DNA of 64,000 bases from Lactuca virosa (taxonomy: Eukaryota; Streptophyta; Magnoliopsida; Asterales; Asteraceae), in contig CAKMRJ010001112.1 of NCBI GenBank assembly GCA_928212115.1, forward strand, positions 402,608,379 to 402,672,378. The letters run 5' to 3'. The stretch's first letter is position 1. The number at the start of each line of letters is the position of its first letter. This document shows positions 1 to 12,403 of this stretch, one piece after another. The notes under the pieces were generated by a model. The model was not told the origin of the DNA. It worked only from the letters and a program-made list of their open reading frames with translations, and did not search any database. Made by a program: the position numbers and the translations under genes.

Positions 1-152
1 AAAACTATTTTTTTTAAGGGCCTAACTACTTTCATGGAATATGGGTATTAGGTCCTACCTTTTTTTTCTTAATAATAACACAAGGAATGTAAGGAAAAAA
101 ATGGAAACCTACCTTATCATTTTTAAAGGACATACCTTATAATCTTTGGCAA

Positions 153-186
<34 letters not shown>

Positions 187-1340
187 TATATCCCATATTT
201 TATATATTCCAATCCACTTAAAATAGTCCATTGCTTCAATCCATTTAAATTTAAACAAAAAAAAAGTCTCATTAAACGTGATCACTGATCAACATTTCCA
301 AAAGCTTGACGCCTCATCACGTTCTTGCAGGCCTGATCGACCGATTCCACATTCCCACTGCCCGCCGTGCAGCCAGGCCACCGGCTATCGCCCACTGTCG
401 CCCCTTCGCCAAGTACCACTGCATTTTGTCCTCTGTCCCTCTGCGCTTACCCCCTCCAGCAGCCCAACCTCTTGCTGCCTCCACTAGTATTTTTTACACT
501 TATTTTTTTTTAGATATAATGAATATGGTGCTCAAGGTTGAACTTATACCCCACGTTTAGATTCTCACATCTTTTCCGCAAGAAAAAACATACGTAAACA
601 AATTATAGAAAATTCAATAAGCTTAATTCTATTGTATATTCAAAATTCCCATATTATGAAAACCTAATTGAATATGCACCTAGATTTTTGACTCTCTGGT
701 GGTTGCATCATACCAACTGGGCTTTAAAATCCTATCAAACGACATCTTTTGTGTGCTATGTCCATGACACCAATTGGTTTTTGGTTTAACTTTTATTATA
801 TAGTGGAAAAGATGTGAGCATGAAAGTTATACAAGGGGGAACCCACAACCAAATACAACAAAATTTGTGTGGGTCTAGTGTGATATTACTAATCGTATAA
901 GTCAAATTATTGGTGTTTAAAAGTATTTCAATATGAAGATCTGATTTCAAAATCAAAAAGTTGATTAGAAATTAAAGGGGAAATTCTTTTGTGATATAAA
1001 TTCGGGTAGTGATTTTACACAAATTTTTTGGAATTTCGGATTACCTAAAAATTAAAATTATGTATCTTCAATCTTTTAGTATGTACTTATTATTATAATG
1101 AAAAAACTTCATTTTAGCTATTTTTTTCTTATATCAAAATCAATAGAGATCTCAAATAACAAAGAGAGCTAAAGATTTTTTTCTTCTTTTTTATAATGGA
1201 TTTTTCAACAAATACACATGCATAGTGCAAAATGGCGTTTTAGAAAAGGGATGATGACTTAAAGGGATAATGTATTTTTCGATTTGTACATATTTAGCCA
1301 CTGAATTTTTTTTGGTCCACATTTATCCATTAAACTTAGG
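1..1340. other. AT-rich spacer without a recognisable gene
   Basis: No coding region with family resemblance is visible on either strand. The stretch is AT-rich with many poly-A and poly-T runs, plus an AAT microsatellite near 153. A GC-richer patch at about 300-480 gives two short overlapping reading frames in different phases, neither resembling a known protein, so they are not called as genes. Confidence 0.6.
153..184. repeat. (AAT)n microsatellite
   Basis: About ten uninterrupted AAT units are seen directly. It is likely length-polymorphic; nothing suggests a function. Confidence 0.95.
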
Positions 1341-1344
1341 GATG

Positions 1345-1495
1345 AGCATATGGACCGGGGAACCGGCCGGAACCGGAACCCGATGGAACCGGTCGGGCCG
1401 GGACCGGTACTATAATCTCGTCAATTTTTGGAATCGGGAACCGGTAAGAACCGGTCGTTGGAACCGGCCCAAAACCGGAAACCGGACCGGATAAC
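1345..1495. repeat. Degenerate GGAACCGG-rich low-complexity block
   Basis: A roughly 150 bp block is built from overlapping variants of GGAACCGG, much more GC-rich than the surrounding DNA. Reading frames through it on both strands are artefacts of the repeat (Gly/Thr/Arg/Pro-rich). Comparable CCGGAAC strings are often seen in the ends of plant DNA transposons, but no terminal inverted repeats or target duplication were found here. Confidence 0.7.
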
Positions 1496-1496
1496 T

Positions 1497-2175
1497 CACT
1501 CAAATTTTGAAAGTTGCATAACTCACTCAATTTAACTTTTTTGACCCGAATCTTTTTCCTACATGTAGATTATGATTTGTACTTAAGTTTAGACTATAAA
1601 AACGATTGATTTGGTTAAAAATAGAATGAGTTACAAGCCCTCAAGGAAGGATATCAAATCAGAATTTTTTTTATGTTTCAGCAATAAAATGTAATCTGAC
1701 TTTGTTGTTCAAATGTGCATAACTCACTCAATTTAACTTTTTTTGACCTGGATCTTTTTCCTACATTTAGATTAGGATTTGTAGTTAAGTTTAGACTATA
1801 AAAATGCTTGATTTGGTTAAAAATTGAATGAGTTACAAGCCCCGCAAGGAAGGGTGTCAAATCAGAATTTTTTTTTATGTTTTAGCAATTAAATGTAATC
1901 TGACTTTGTTGTTCAAATGTGCATAACTCACTCAATTTAACTTGTTTTGACCTGAATCTTTTTCCTACATGTAGATTAGGATTTGTAGTTAAGTTTAGAC
2001 TATAAAAACGCTTGATTTGCTTAAAAACTGAATGAGTTACAAGCCCCGCAAGGAAGGGTGTCAAATCAGAATTTTTTTATGTTTCAGCAATTAAATATAA
2101 TATGACTTTGTTGTTCAAATTTGCATAACTCACTCAATTTAACTTGTTTTGACCTGAATCTTTTTCCTACTTGTT
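1497..2175. repeat. Tandem repeat, ~203 bp unit, about 3.2 copies
   Basis: The phrase GCATAACTCACTCAATTTAA recurs at 1516, 1717, 1921 and 2123, spacings of 201, 204 and 202 bp. The whole intervening unit recurs too: a CTTTTTCCTACATGTAGATT segment, a poly-T run, and TTGTTGTTCAAAT before the next copy. The last copy breaks off near 2175 and is followed by a short internal repeat. Similar 60-codon frames on the minus strand are by-products of the repeat, not genes. Confidence 0.9.
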
Positions 2176-2923
2176 TTGACCTGAATCTTATGACCAGTTG
2201 ATGTGAGTTTAGCCAGTTTCCGATGGTCTTTTCATCTCCGGCGAGACTCTGGTCATATTCTCTTATCTGGCGAGTCTCTGGCCAACATGATTTTTCCGGA
2301 AAGTTGTAACATACACAAGTAAGGATTCGATTTTCAGATCAACAACTCAAGAACACACACACACACACACATCACACCAAATTTTGATTTTCAAATAAAA
2401 AATACAAGAACACACACACACACATCATATATGGGTATTTGAAATCGATCAGAGCATCGTGTTCTTGTTTGAGTTTTGAAAGCATGCTTGAGTTCTTGAA
2501 CAGAAATCGACGTGTGTGTTCTTGAACAAAAATCGATATGTGTGTTTATATTCTTTCCAGAAATCAAATGATCTTCAAGGTTTGTAGATCTTCATCGTGT
2601 TCATCTTCTTCCCAGAAATCAAACGATCTCTAGAAGTGTTCGTGTGTATGTATTTATGCTCGAACATCAGATATGAGTTTTTGGCGCGATTTTCAGATAT
2701 GTGTGTTCATGCTCGATTTTGGAACAACACACACACTTCTCTCTTCTCTCTTTTTTGAAGTCGGTTTTGGAACAACATCAACTGAAAACCATAAACTCTA
2801 AAACACGATCAACTGAATAGTACAAAAAAAGTTCAATAAGAAAATGTGGAGAAAAAAACTTAGTGATTAAATGTATACAAATAAAAAAATAGGTACCATT
2901 TTAAGTCATTATCCCTTTAGAAA

Positions 2924-2926
<3 letters not shown>
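2176..2926. other. Spacer with CA microsatellites, no gene seen
   Basis: It contains two short CA tracts (about 2353-2370 and 2410-2424), each preceded by a similar AACTCAAGAA/ATACAAGAA phrase, suggesting a small local duplication. The rest is unassigned sequence with several imperfect repeats of TTCTTGAACAGAAATCGA-type phrases. No conserved coding frame was recognised. Confidence 0.6.

Positions 2927-2992
<66 letters not shown>
2927..2992. repeat. (TA)n(CA)n compound microsatellite
   Basis: About 27 TA units run straight into about six CA units. A minus-strand Tyr/Ile frame across it is a repeat artefact. Confidence 0.95.
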
Positions 2993-3189
2993 TGCACATA
3001 TGTTCATGTGAATATACATGCATATGTATAAAATATGCATTTTCTTTACAAAAAAAATTCTAATTTTGTAATCGGTTATATAAACTACCTGGATATTACT
3101 TGACATAAAGAATGTCTTAGAAGGGTAATAAATTTTTTCTTTTGTTCAAAACTACCATTATGTTATAAATTAAGCGTAATTAAGGTAAA

Positions 3190-3423
3190 TTTAAACCAAA
3201 CCAAACTAGTAACTTTGATGGAGAAGAAAGAAGATTTAAAGAGAATATGAAACTTATATCACTTATGAAAGTGTAACTTTTGTGTCTTTTACCCTTTACA
3301 ATGGAGGTATATTTATACTACACATATTACTATTCATAATCTACATATAATTATAACTAGTTAGAAATGTTGACAAATTTACCATGAACCAAATATTATA
3401 TCAACAACCAATTATTTACAACA
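3190..3423 (-). repeat. 3' LTR of the minus-strand copia remnant
   Basis: It starts on the minus strand with TGTTGTAAATAATTGG directly after a purine-rich tract (plus positions 3424-3433). It includes a TATAAATATACC segment that could act as a TATA box. The 3' boundary is a guess, since no matching 5' LTR exists in the window. Confidence 0.6.
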
Positions 3424-3433
3424 CTTCCCTTGG

Positions 3434-4611
3434 ATGACATTATTTCAGATTAGAGCTCAAATTAAAGTACTGCCATTAAAAACCTTGCTAAAGAAAACCC
3501 AGTGGGAAAAAACTTTAGCGAAGGGAAAAAGAGTGCAGTGTATAGTTGACTCCCCCTCATTTAGACATTTGTTACATTATATTCTATGCACATGTTACAT
3601 TCCGATGCCATGGACATGCTTCCTAAAGATTGCAGTAGGAAGTGCCTTCGTAAAAAGGTTTGTTGCATTGTTGCTGGATTGAAAATTTTTTATTTCAACT
3701 TGATGATCTTTTATATTCTCTTGAGTGTACTCAAAAAACTTTGGAGGTACATGTTTTGTCCTGTTGCTCTTGATATATCATTATTTCATTTGAGCGACAC
3801 ATGCTGAGTTATCTTCATAAATTAAAGTTGGACATGTATCCTTTTTTAAGTCCGCATGAAGTTAAAACTAGTTTTGTCATCGATCTTAACCATGTACATT
3901 CTCTACTAGCTTCATTTAGTGCAATTACTTCAGCATGATTTGAGGATGTGACAACAAGTGTTTGCTTTTAAGAACACCAGGAAATTACAGTACCTTCATT
4001 CATGAATCTATATCCAATTTGAGATCTAGCTTTATAAGGGTCAGACAAATGACCTGCATTTACATAACCAATCAAGCCTTGTTTTGAATTGTTAGGATAA
4101 AACAACCCTAACTCACTAGTTCCTCGAAGGTATCAAAAAATATGCTTGATCCCATTCCAATGTATTTTTGTTGAGGATGAACCGAAACTTGCTAGCAAGT
4201 TTACAGCGTAAGAAATTTCAGGTCTAGTAAAATGGTAAGATACATAAGAGCTCCAATTGCATTAAGATATGATACTTCTGGATCAAGGACTTCTTCATTT
4301 TCTTTGCATGGACGAAATGGATATTTGTAAATATTTAATGATCTAACACCATTAGAGTGCTTAAAGGATTGACATTGTCCATATTGAAATGTTTCAAGAA
4401 TATTTATGTATAATTTGATTGATGCACAAGTATTCCGTTAGGCATATGCTCAATCTGTAAACCAAGACAATATTTGGTTTTTCTAAGGTCTGTCATTTCA
4501 AATTCTTTCTTCAAAAGTTCAATCACTCAAAGGATTTCTTTATTTGTCCCAATAATGTTTATATCATCAACATAAACAACGATGATCACCTATTCGGATG
4601 TTGTTTTCTTA
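3434..4611 (-). pseudogene. copia pol remnant: RT C-terminal half and RNase H
   Basis: In minus-strand translation, with frame changes, one sees the YVDDINIIG reverse-transcriptase active-site motif near 4565. Next come the RT C-terminal region (PYLSAIGALMYL-like, TRPEISYAVN), an RNase H segment with GYVNAGHLSDP and HAEVIALNEA, and a C-terminal tail. Several stops interrupt it. The reading continues that of 8758-9264, showing that the hAT between them inserted into a once-continuous pol gene. It has no coding potential now. Confidence 0.8.
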
Positions 4612-4619
4612 ATAAATAC

Positions 4620-7600
4620 CAGTGTTGCAAATATCGGCCTAGGCGGCCGATTAATCGGCGCCTAGGCGCTTGGCGGTCCTCTACGGTCGACATTTATAGC
4701 TAATCGGGCTATATAATCAGACGTGGTCAAAGTCGGTCAAAGACGGGTCTAGGCAGGTCTAGGCGCCCAAATCGGTCAACGAAAGTCAACGTAATTTAAA
4801 AAAAAATTAAGGGCAAAATTGTCAAAATGTAACAAATGCTTCTAGGGTTGCATTCGTTTTCTCATTCGATGCAGTAAAAAAAATCGACATCCTCTCTGCC
4901 TCTCTGAACCACGAACGAGAACGAAGTGACGAACAAAGGGAAATCGACACATCTTCTTCTTCCGTTCACCTTCGACTTTAAGTCTCACGTCGTCGTTTTT
5001 AGCTCTGGCCCCCGGTTCGTCATCTCCTTCAAGCAACGACGTCGCAGTCTCCTTCCAAGCTTCAGTTCACGACTTCAGCTCCTCCCGTCACGAAATTTTT
5101 GGGCTCACGAAGTTTAAAGATTGCAGTTCACGAAGTTTATCGGTTCCAAAATCAACTCTTCTTCCGACTTCAGCTCCTCTCGTCGACACTAATTGAGTTA
5201 TCCGAGTTAGTTTTCACTTCTCTGTGACAGCTTCTTCTGTTAACAGCAAACAATTTATCAGTTGGTTAACACTAATTAAGTCTCAATTTATCATTTGGTT
5301 AAGCAATTTATCGGTAACATGTTTATTAACCATGGGTTAAGTCTCAATGGTGAAATCGATTTGAGATTAGGAAAATAGAATAGCTTTCCAATGATATTAT
5401 TTTGTACAGAGCAAAAAGATGAAGACTTGGGGTCTCTGTGACAACTTCTTAACATGAAATCTGTTAACAGCTTCTTCTGTGACAGCTTGGGGTATGAAGT
5501 CTTCTATGTGACAGCTTCTTTTGTTAACAAATATTATCTGGGTAATTGAACATTTGTTAAAGTTGTTTAACATGAAATATGTTAAGAAATTTGGTATTGG
5601 TTAATTGAACATTTGTTGAAGCTGTTTAACATGAAATCTGTTAAGATACTGAATTTCTGTCTAGTTTTTTTTTTTGAAATCTGTTAAATATGAATATGTT
5701 GTGCATTTGTTGAAATCTGTTAAACATGAATCTTTTAGGTATTTCTTTTAGCACTTTAGCATTAAGGCATTAACATGAATCTCCAAGTTGTTTGGTTGAT
5801 TGATAATCATTTTGTCAAGCATTTATATTATATTTTTTAAGGTGTTAATTTTTTTTAATGTGTTAATGCGATGATTTAACAGTTGACAATCAATGACTTC
5901 GAATGCTTCAACAACACCGTCTGTGGGATCAATCGCCATCGATACACATAAACGGAACTCGGATGATGTTGGTTGGGAATATGGTTTTATCCCGGATAAA
6001 AGCAACTTGGATAGATTGAAATGTAAATTGTGTGGAAAAGTGTTTGGCGGAGGGATTACTAGAATGAAACAACATACTGCTCATGTGAAGGGGAATGTAT
6101 CTTCATGTCCAAGTTCTACAAAAGATGATCAATTGAAATGTCGAAATTCTATTAATGAAGGGAAGTTAAAAAAAGAAAGCTAAACATTCACAAGATGAAG
6201 CCTTACGATTTGAGGTGAGACACGAATTTCATGATAGCGTGAATAGAGTTGAATCTTCTTTGGGGTTGAAAGCACCAAATGTTATAGGCCCCATGGATGG
6301 CTACGCAAACAAAATAAACCTCGAAGAAGATTTGAATGCGAAAAAGGGAAAAAATGTTGATCTTAACATATTGTCCGAAAAGAAAGAATACTCATGATCC
6401 ATAAATACATTAGTAGGTAGGCATATGAAAGCGCAATTCCTTTTCATGCCTTTGAAAGGGATAGCTTCAAAATGATGTTGGAGGTTGTTGGCCAATTTGG
6501 AACCGGGCTTCCACCTCCTACTAGATATGCTTTGAGTGACACGCTTCTAAAGCATGAGGTTGAAAGAACAAAAAACTTGTTGAAAAAAACCGAACAAGAA
6601 TGGAAAGATGATGGATGCTCGATTATGACGGATGCTTGGTCTGATCGAAAGAGAAGGAGCATTATGAATTTATGTGTTAATTCGAAGATGGGTACTGTTT
6701 TTTTATCTTCAAATGAATGTTCCAACGAAGCACATACAAGCCAAAAAAATATATGAATATGTGGAGTCTTGCATTCAACAAGTTGGTCATGAGCATGTTG
6801 TTCAAGTTGTGACCGATAATGGCACGAATAACATGGGGGCGGCAAAGTTGCTAAAAGAGAAAAGACCATCTATTTTTGGACATCATGTGCGACACATACC
6901 ATTAACCTTATGCTTGAAGGTACTTACATATTTTTGTTTATTTATTGTATTTATTACTTTATTACTTTATTTTGTTTTAAAATGTTTAATTTTATACTAT
7001 AATTTGTTATTTAATCGTGTTTATTTCTTCAAGGTATCGGTGCACTTCCAAGGTTTAAGAAACTTCTAGATCAAGCAAAGAAGCTAACCATCTTCATTTA
7101 CGCTCACCACAAAACCTTGGCGATGATGAGAAGTTACACAAACAAAAGAGAAATTATCCAACCGGGAGTCACGATATTTGCTTCCGCCTTTCTAATATTA
7201 CAAAGTTTGGCCGAAAAAAAGGAGCAACTAAGACATATGTTCTCTAGCACCGAATGGGAGGAATGTAAATTTTCTAGTACGCCTAAAGGGATTGCCTCAT
7301 ATAAAACGGTGTCACGTGTCCAATTTTGGTCCGGTGTGACACAATGTTTAAAGGTGTTCTCCCCTTTGGTGAAAGTCCTTCGAATGGTTGACGCAGATTG
7401 GAAGCCCTCAATGGGTTTTGTTTACGGGGAGATTAAAGTTGCTAAAGAAGAAATTATCACATCATTGGGTGGTAACGAGAAAGCTTACAAGCCTATTATA
7501 GATATCATAAACAAAAAGATGAAAGGCCGTCTAGATTCAAGTTTACATTTAACGTCTTATCTTTTAAATTCGTATTATCATTATAAGGATCTACAACTCC

Positions 7601-8749
7601 AATATGATCCCGATATAATGAATACGATTCTTGATTTTTTTGATACATTACTTTGTGACAATTTTGAGATGCAAAGGCAAGTTGTAACAATTGACTTGCC
7701 AAAGTACAAGAAAAAAGTTGATAGATTTAGTTGCGATCTTGCAATTAAAAATTGTAGGGTGAATGATGCCGAGTTTGATCCGGGTAATTCATTTTACTTT
7801 TAGTTATCTATTTTAGTATTTTATAAAATTTTGATATTTATCGATTAATAATGTGTTTTTGTTTAAAAAATTGTAGCTAGTTGGTGGGGACTATTTGGTG
7901 GCACAACTCCTCATTTGAAAAAGATTGCAACAATGATTCTTTCTTTGACTAGTAGTTCATCGGGTTGTGAAAGGAATTGGAGCACGTTTGAAGGGGTTAG
8001 TATATTATTAAATTTATATTTTATAAAATTTATATATTAAACACATTTCAACTCTTTGTTGTGTTTACATTTCTAGCTACATACAAAAAAACGAAATAGA
8101 TTGGAGGCAAGCAAATTGAACAATCTTGTCTATGTTCAATTCAATGCTAATTTAATGGAAAAAAATCAAAAGCGAAAAGATAGAAATATGGAGGTGTTAT
8201 TAGCAAATGATTCACTCTCAGCTCAAGAATGGATTGTTGATGTAGATGAAGTAGACCCCGAAACGGTTAATGAAGATCTAGGAACCAATGATAATCAAGC
8301 ACCCTGAGAAAGTCCAAGAATGAGGGAACTTTCCGATGAAGATTTTGAGTCCGAGAGTGAGGAGCAAGTGTTAGAAGAAGACGAATATGAGTCGGATGGG
8401 GTTCAAATAATGGAAGTGTGTGGAGAAGATTAGAAGATAATATGTTTTATTTTTGTGCTATTTAAACTTATTATGAACTTGTTGGATGATCATTTGGTGT
8501 GTTTGTTGAAGTTATTATTAGCTTTTTATGTTTGTTTTGGTCTTTTGGATGATAATTTGGTGTGTTTGTTGAAGTTATTATTAGCTTTTTATGCTTATTT
8601 ACTTATATTATTATGATTAAATTTAGATTTATTAATTTTTGAATAATTTTCTTAATAATTAATGGTCTCCGATTAATCCCCGCCTAGCCGATTAATCCCT
8701 TGACCCTAGTCCACCGTTGAGCTACTGTCAAGTGATTTTTGCAGCCTTG
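4620..8749 (+). mobile_element. hAT transposon, 4.13 kb, with 8-bp TSD ATAAATAC
   Basis: The left end reads CAGTGTTGCAAATATC; the right end, reverse-complemented, reads CAAGGCTGCAAAAATC, an imperfect terminal inverted repeat. The element is flanked by a perfect 8-bp direct repeat, ATAAATAC, at 4612-4619 and 8750-8757, the length expected for hAT. Both subterminal regions carry CCTAGGCG-type and GATTAATC-type short repeats, as is usual for hAT transposase binding sites. The interior holds a broken transposase gene on the + strand. It sits within the RT region of a minus-strand copia remnant. Confidence 0.93.
5893..8433 (+). pseudogene. hAT transposase pseudogene (BED finger, DUF659, dimerisation domain)
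   Basis: In order: a BED-type zinc finger (CKLCGK...H..HV, about 6020-6110); a DUF659-like segment (CSIMTDAWSDRKRRS, about 6615-6665); the RNase H-like region (VVTDNGTNNMGAA, about 6800-6845); a long open segment 7117-7803 of the central domain; and the hAT C-terminal dimerisation motif (SSGCERNWSTFEG, 7955-8000). The last part, 8050-8433, includes KKRNRLEASKLNNLVYVQ and an acidic tail. Introns are plausible at 6918-7034, 7783-7875 and 7998-8076. Frameshifts near 6180, 6400, 6720 and 6890 and a stop at 8305 disable it. It derives from an autonomous element but no longer encodes an intact transposase. Confidence 0.85.
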
Positions 8750-8757
8750 ATAAATAC

Positions 8758-9985
8758 ACATGGACAAATAGTGTTATTTTTATAACCTTTACTTGTCAAA
8801 TAATCGGTTAAACGATTATACCACATGCACTCAGATTGCTTTAACCCATACAAAGACCTTTGTAGTTTTATAGAATACATTTCTTTGGGTTTTGTACTTA
8901 ATGTTTCATGGATTTTTATATAGATATCATCATCAAGTGATCCATACAAGTAAGTTGTAACAACATCCATATGACACATCTCTAAATTTGTAGCTACTGC
9001 TAGGCTGATTAAATATAAAAATGTGGTTGCATCCATTACATGAGAATATGTTTTCTCATAATCAATTTCAGACATTTGAGAGAAGCCTTGAGCCATAAGC
9101 CTAGCCTTGTATCTTATAATTTTGTCTTTCTCATTTCTTTTTCGTATGAAAATCCATCTATATCCTAATGGTTTTACAACTCCATGTGTGAGAATAATGG
9201 CCCCAAAAACCTTTCTCTTATTAAGAGAATTTAATTCAGATTGCATAGCATAACCTCTTTCCATTTAGCCCAGTCAGGTCTCTTTTGACATTCAATGACA
9301 GATTGTGGTTCAGGATTATCATTCATAATATCACATGCAAATGAATAAGAAAATATTTCACTTATATTACCAGTTTAATTTTAGTCATATGCTCTATTTG
9401 TTTCACCATAATTTATTGCAATCTCTTTATCATTTATTTCCTCTTTTGGGGGAAGTTATGATATTTTTTATGTTTCTCCAGGAACACTTTACTCATTATG
9501 AAGTGTACTTTTTGTTCCTCTTCTTCTTTGGGGATTTTTATCTATAAAAGTAAATGGTCTTCCACGCGTCAAGCATGTTTTAGATTCCTAAGTGACTTTA
9601 TCATTAGGTTGTTTATCTAGAATTTCAATTTGAGTTGGAGCATTGACAATTGATATATATGATTTTATCATTAGGTTGTTTATCATTAGTCACTCTTTTC
9701 GTGTTAGTAAATGCATCAGGGAATTGATTTGATATTTCTTGGAAATGCATTATCTTTTGAACTTCTAGTTCACATTGATTTGTGTGAGGGTCAGGATAAG
9801 ATAAGGAATGTTCATGCCATGAAACATCATTTTCTATGTTTTTCTTTTCTCCTCCTAATGCTGAGAAATTTGCCTCGTCAAATTGGCAAATTAGAATCCA
9901 TTTATTTCAACAAATATTACACAAAGAGAAAAGGTATGTCTATCATTACATACAAGATTAAAAGTATGTGAAATTCTATATTATC
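8758..9985 (-). pseudogene. copia pol remnant: integrase linker and RT N-terminal half
   Basis: The minus strand has a 178-codon open stretch (9264-8728, its last codons inside the hAT end) that is clearly copia reverse transcriptase: YRWIFIRKRN, IRYKARLMAQGF, HMDVVTTYLYG and SLYGLKQSE. Upstream (9270-9985), with frame breaks, lies the integrase-RT linker, with NQCELEVQKI and NQFPDAFTN. Substitutions at otherwise invariant positions confirm relaxed constraint. The RT active site is on the far side of the hAT insertion. Confidence 0.85.
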
Positions 9986-10165
9986 TTCGATGTTAAGAAT
10001 TTGGATGAAAAGTAATATGACTATTATAGTCATGATTACCACAAACGGGTGAATCATCTTGAAATTGATTTGTTTGATAGAAAAGAGAAATATTTGTTGT
10101 GGTGAAAATAAGTAGGGTAAAGATGTTCTTTTATAGTAAAAAAATATAGTTGTTTATAACCGTTG

Positions 10166-10244
<79 letters not shown>

Positions 10245-10477
10245 TGTGTGTATTTTGTATGTAATTGTAAAAGATAAAAAATTGGTAAGCATGAAGATTA
10301 TATACAATATTAGAATGTATAAATAAATGTTAGTTGTATAATTTAAATGTTAGTATGCATAAATAAAAGTTAGTTGCATAATATAAATGTTAATACGAAA
10401 AAATAAAAGTTAGAATACATAAAGAAATGGTAGTAAGGAAAAATTAAAACGATCTCTTCAGTATGAAAACGCCAACG
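9986..10477. other. AT-rich spacer with microsatellite
   Basis: No coding signal. It contains a compound TG/TA/TG microsatellite and, just after it, about six imperfect repeats of an ATAAATAAAAGTTAG-type phrase (10310-10430) that look like a small degenerate tandem array. Confidence 0.6.
10166..10252. repeat. (TG)n(TA)n(TG)n compound microsatellite
   Basis: TG units, then about 16 TA units, then about 19 TG units, read directly. Confidence 0.95.
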
Positions 10478-10717
10478 CTATTTCTGAAGTAAAGAAAAAT
10501 TAAAAGAAACCAAACTACCGATATCCAACCCACCATGAGTCTTATCAGCCAACACTTGATCCCAATTGATCCAATGCAATTTTTGATTATCCTTAGATCC
10601 ACCACAAGAAATTAACTTCTTAGAACTTCCAAATCTTTTGCAACTTTCACATGCATTAAAAACAAAGACAAAATAAATACCCATGGATCCCAACACCAAC
10701 TTCAAGAGCATCGACAT
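10478..10717 (-). pseudogene. LINE reverse-transcriptase fragment
   Basis: A short open minus-strand frame ends with the pattern KLHWINWD....GGLDIGSL....LLQK. This is the post-RT segment of plant L1-type LINE ORF2, just before the zf-RVT domain. The same segment, in diverged form, occurs at 31002-31241 within a larger LINE remnant. Nothing else of the element is recognisable around it, so this is an isolated scrap. Confidence 0.65.
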
Positions 10718-10806
10718 ACCCCTAATATTTATAACACATTAAACTTAATAAGCTATATAAAATATTATTTTTTGACTTTGTTCTGTATTTTTTTTGTTAT
10801 CTTGCA

Positions 10807-10829
10807 TCTCTCTCTCTCTCTCTCTCTCA
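10807..10829. repeat. (CT)n microsatellite
   Basis: About eleven CT units read directly. Confidence 0.9.
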
Positions 10830-12403
10830 ACCACCGCCTTTGTCTTCCTCCTTTTCTTTCCTTTTTTAAACCTACAACTAAAAACACATATTAACTTAGG
10901 TAACATTTTTTTCCTCTAATTACCAAGAAAGTTATAACCTTTTAACTCTTTGGAAGAAAATGGACTTATAGAGCATAAACTTATCACTAATCACCAAAAT
11001 TTATATGCTATAGTTGAATCATTTAAAGTCAAAAACAACAAATTTAAATCAAAATTTGTGCTAGATTTGATGTCATAAACTAGTTATCACTGATCATGTG
11101 GTTTTTTGCAAGTGAATCTACCAAATTCAAAGCTAATTTCATAAAGGTACAAACATACTCAAAGTCAAAGGCATTTAGGCAAAAAGTGCACTTTTTGCAT
11201 GAAGCAAATAAACCAAAAAGATCAACCTAGCCTCGAATCATCACAACACATGAATAATCAACACAAATGGTCAGAAAATTCAACAAATAAACTATAAATT
11301 TGAAAGAATTTGAAGACCAATGCATACGATTCTCCACGGGATGAACCAAAAGGTCGCTTACTTTGAGAGTTACTAAATGCATGATCTCACAATCGTTTCA
11401 TATTTTCAAGATCAAACCATAAATCAAGATTGTTTAAAGATAAGCGTAAACTACAAACAAATTCCAAATATAACACCGACTATATATGTTTTATAATATC
11501 AATAAATTATAACAAGTGTTTGTAAGCAATATTATTGCTTAAAACTGACTGTTTTTCCTAGTCCTCTTACCATAGCCCACATAGAACGCCTCAATATTTT
11601 GATTGGTGACCCATATTCATATTGATTATGAAAAAAAAGAATATTAAGAATATTAAGAAAGTACAAACAATAATGAGTATGTTACAAGCTATAAAAGGGA
11701 ACAAGAATGAGAGATTATCTGCGATTTGGACTCCAATTTGGTCTTCGATATAATCTGCACATTTGGTCTTCAATTTGGACTATCATCCCAATTTCATTCG
11801 AGATATTGCCATTCGGTTTGCACATTTGGTTATTGGACAATCTTCATGGTTATTAGAATTGGGCGATGTTTGGGGGTTGCTGAAGATACTAGATTTGACG
11901 CAAATGGTGGTGACGTTCGGGGCCGAGTAATGAGCGTCAATGTTAGAGATACTAGTAGACGACGATGGAGTTTGATTGATCGATTACGAGGAGTTGGTTG
12001 TTAGGGATGGAGACGACAACTTTTGACGCCTTGTTTGGGATACTTGTTACAAATATGCATCCGATGAATCTGTAAACTAGACACAAATCAAAGAAATACC
12101 CAACTCGGAGAAAAATGTCAAATCAACACTGAACCTCTTATTTTCGGTAGCAGTAGTGTTTTTGAATATTTTTACAAGTTTAATGGTGTAATGTACAAGA
12201 AAAAAATTTAATAATATATTCTGAAAAAAAAAATAAAAACTTTGTTACCATTCTTAAGTAATTTTTCCAAATTAAAAATTTCAAAGTTTTATACATATCC
12301 AAATTTCACATATAAATTCTTATATCAAATTCAATGTCCAAAATTTGAAAAACTTGCTATCAAAAGTCTATTCAGAAAATCAAATATCCAAAACTATTCT
12401 TAA
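10830..12403. other. Unassigned AT-rich spacer
   Basis: No recognisable domain. A 92-codon + frame at 11726-12004 has no family resemblance and low-complexity neighbours; it is not called as a gene. Stops are frequent in all frames elsewhere. Confidence 0.5.

Larger units (their letters stand above)
3190..9985 (-). mobile_element. Decayed Ty1/copia retrotransposon (minus), split by a hAT element
   Basis: Reading the minus strand from 9985 downward gives the pol linker after integrase, then reverse transcriptase. After the 4.1 kb hAT insertion come the RT active site (YVDD, near 4570), the rest of RT and RNase H, then a polypurine tract and an LTR. The frame is broken by many stops and shifts. 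The 3' LTR begins at 3423 (minus) with TGTTGT, preceded by the purine-rich CCAAGGGAAG. Its far end (about 3190) is not sharply defined, and no 5' LTR is visible. The copy is truncated, long dead, and older than the hAT inside it. Confidence 0.85.

Noticed and set aside
1678..2064. Two similar 60-codon minus-strand frames looking like a gene duplication
   Set aside because: They are the same window of a ~203 bp tandem repeat, without protein-like character.
11726..12004. 92-codon + strand open frame
   Set aside because: No domain resemblance, an AT-rich context, and no supporting splice or promoter structure; most likely chance.
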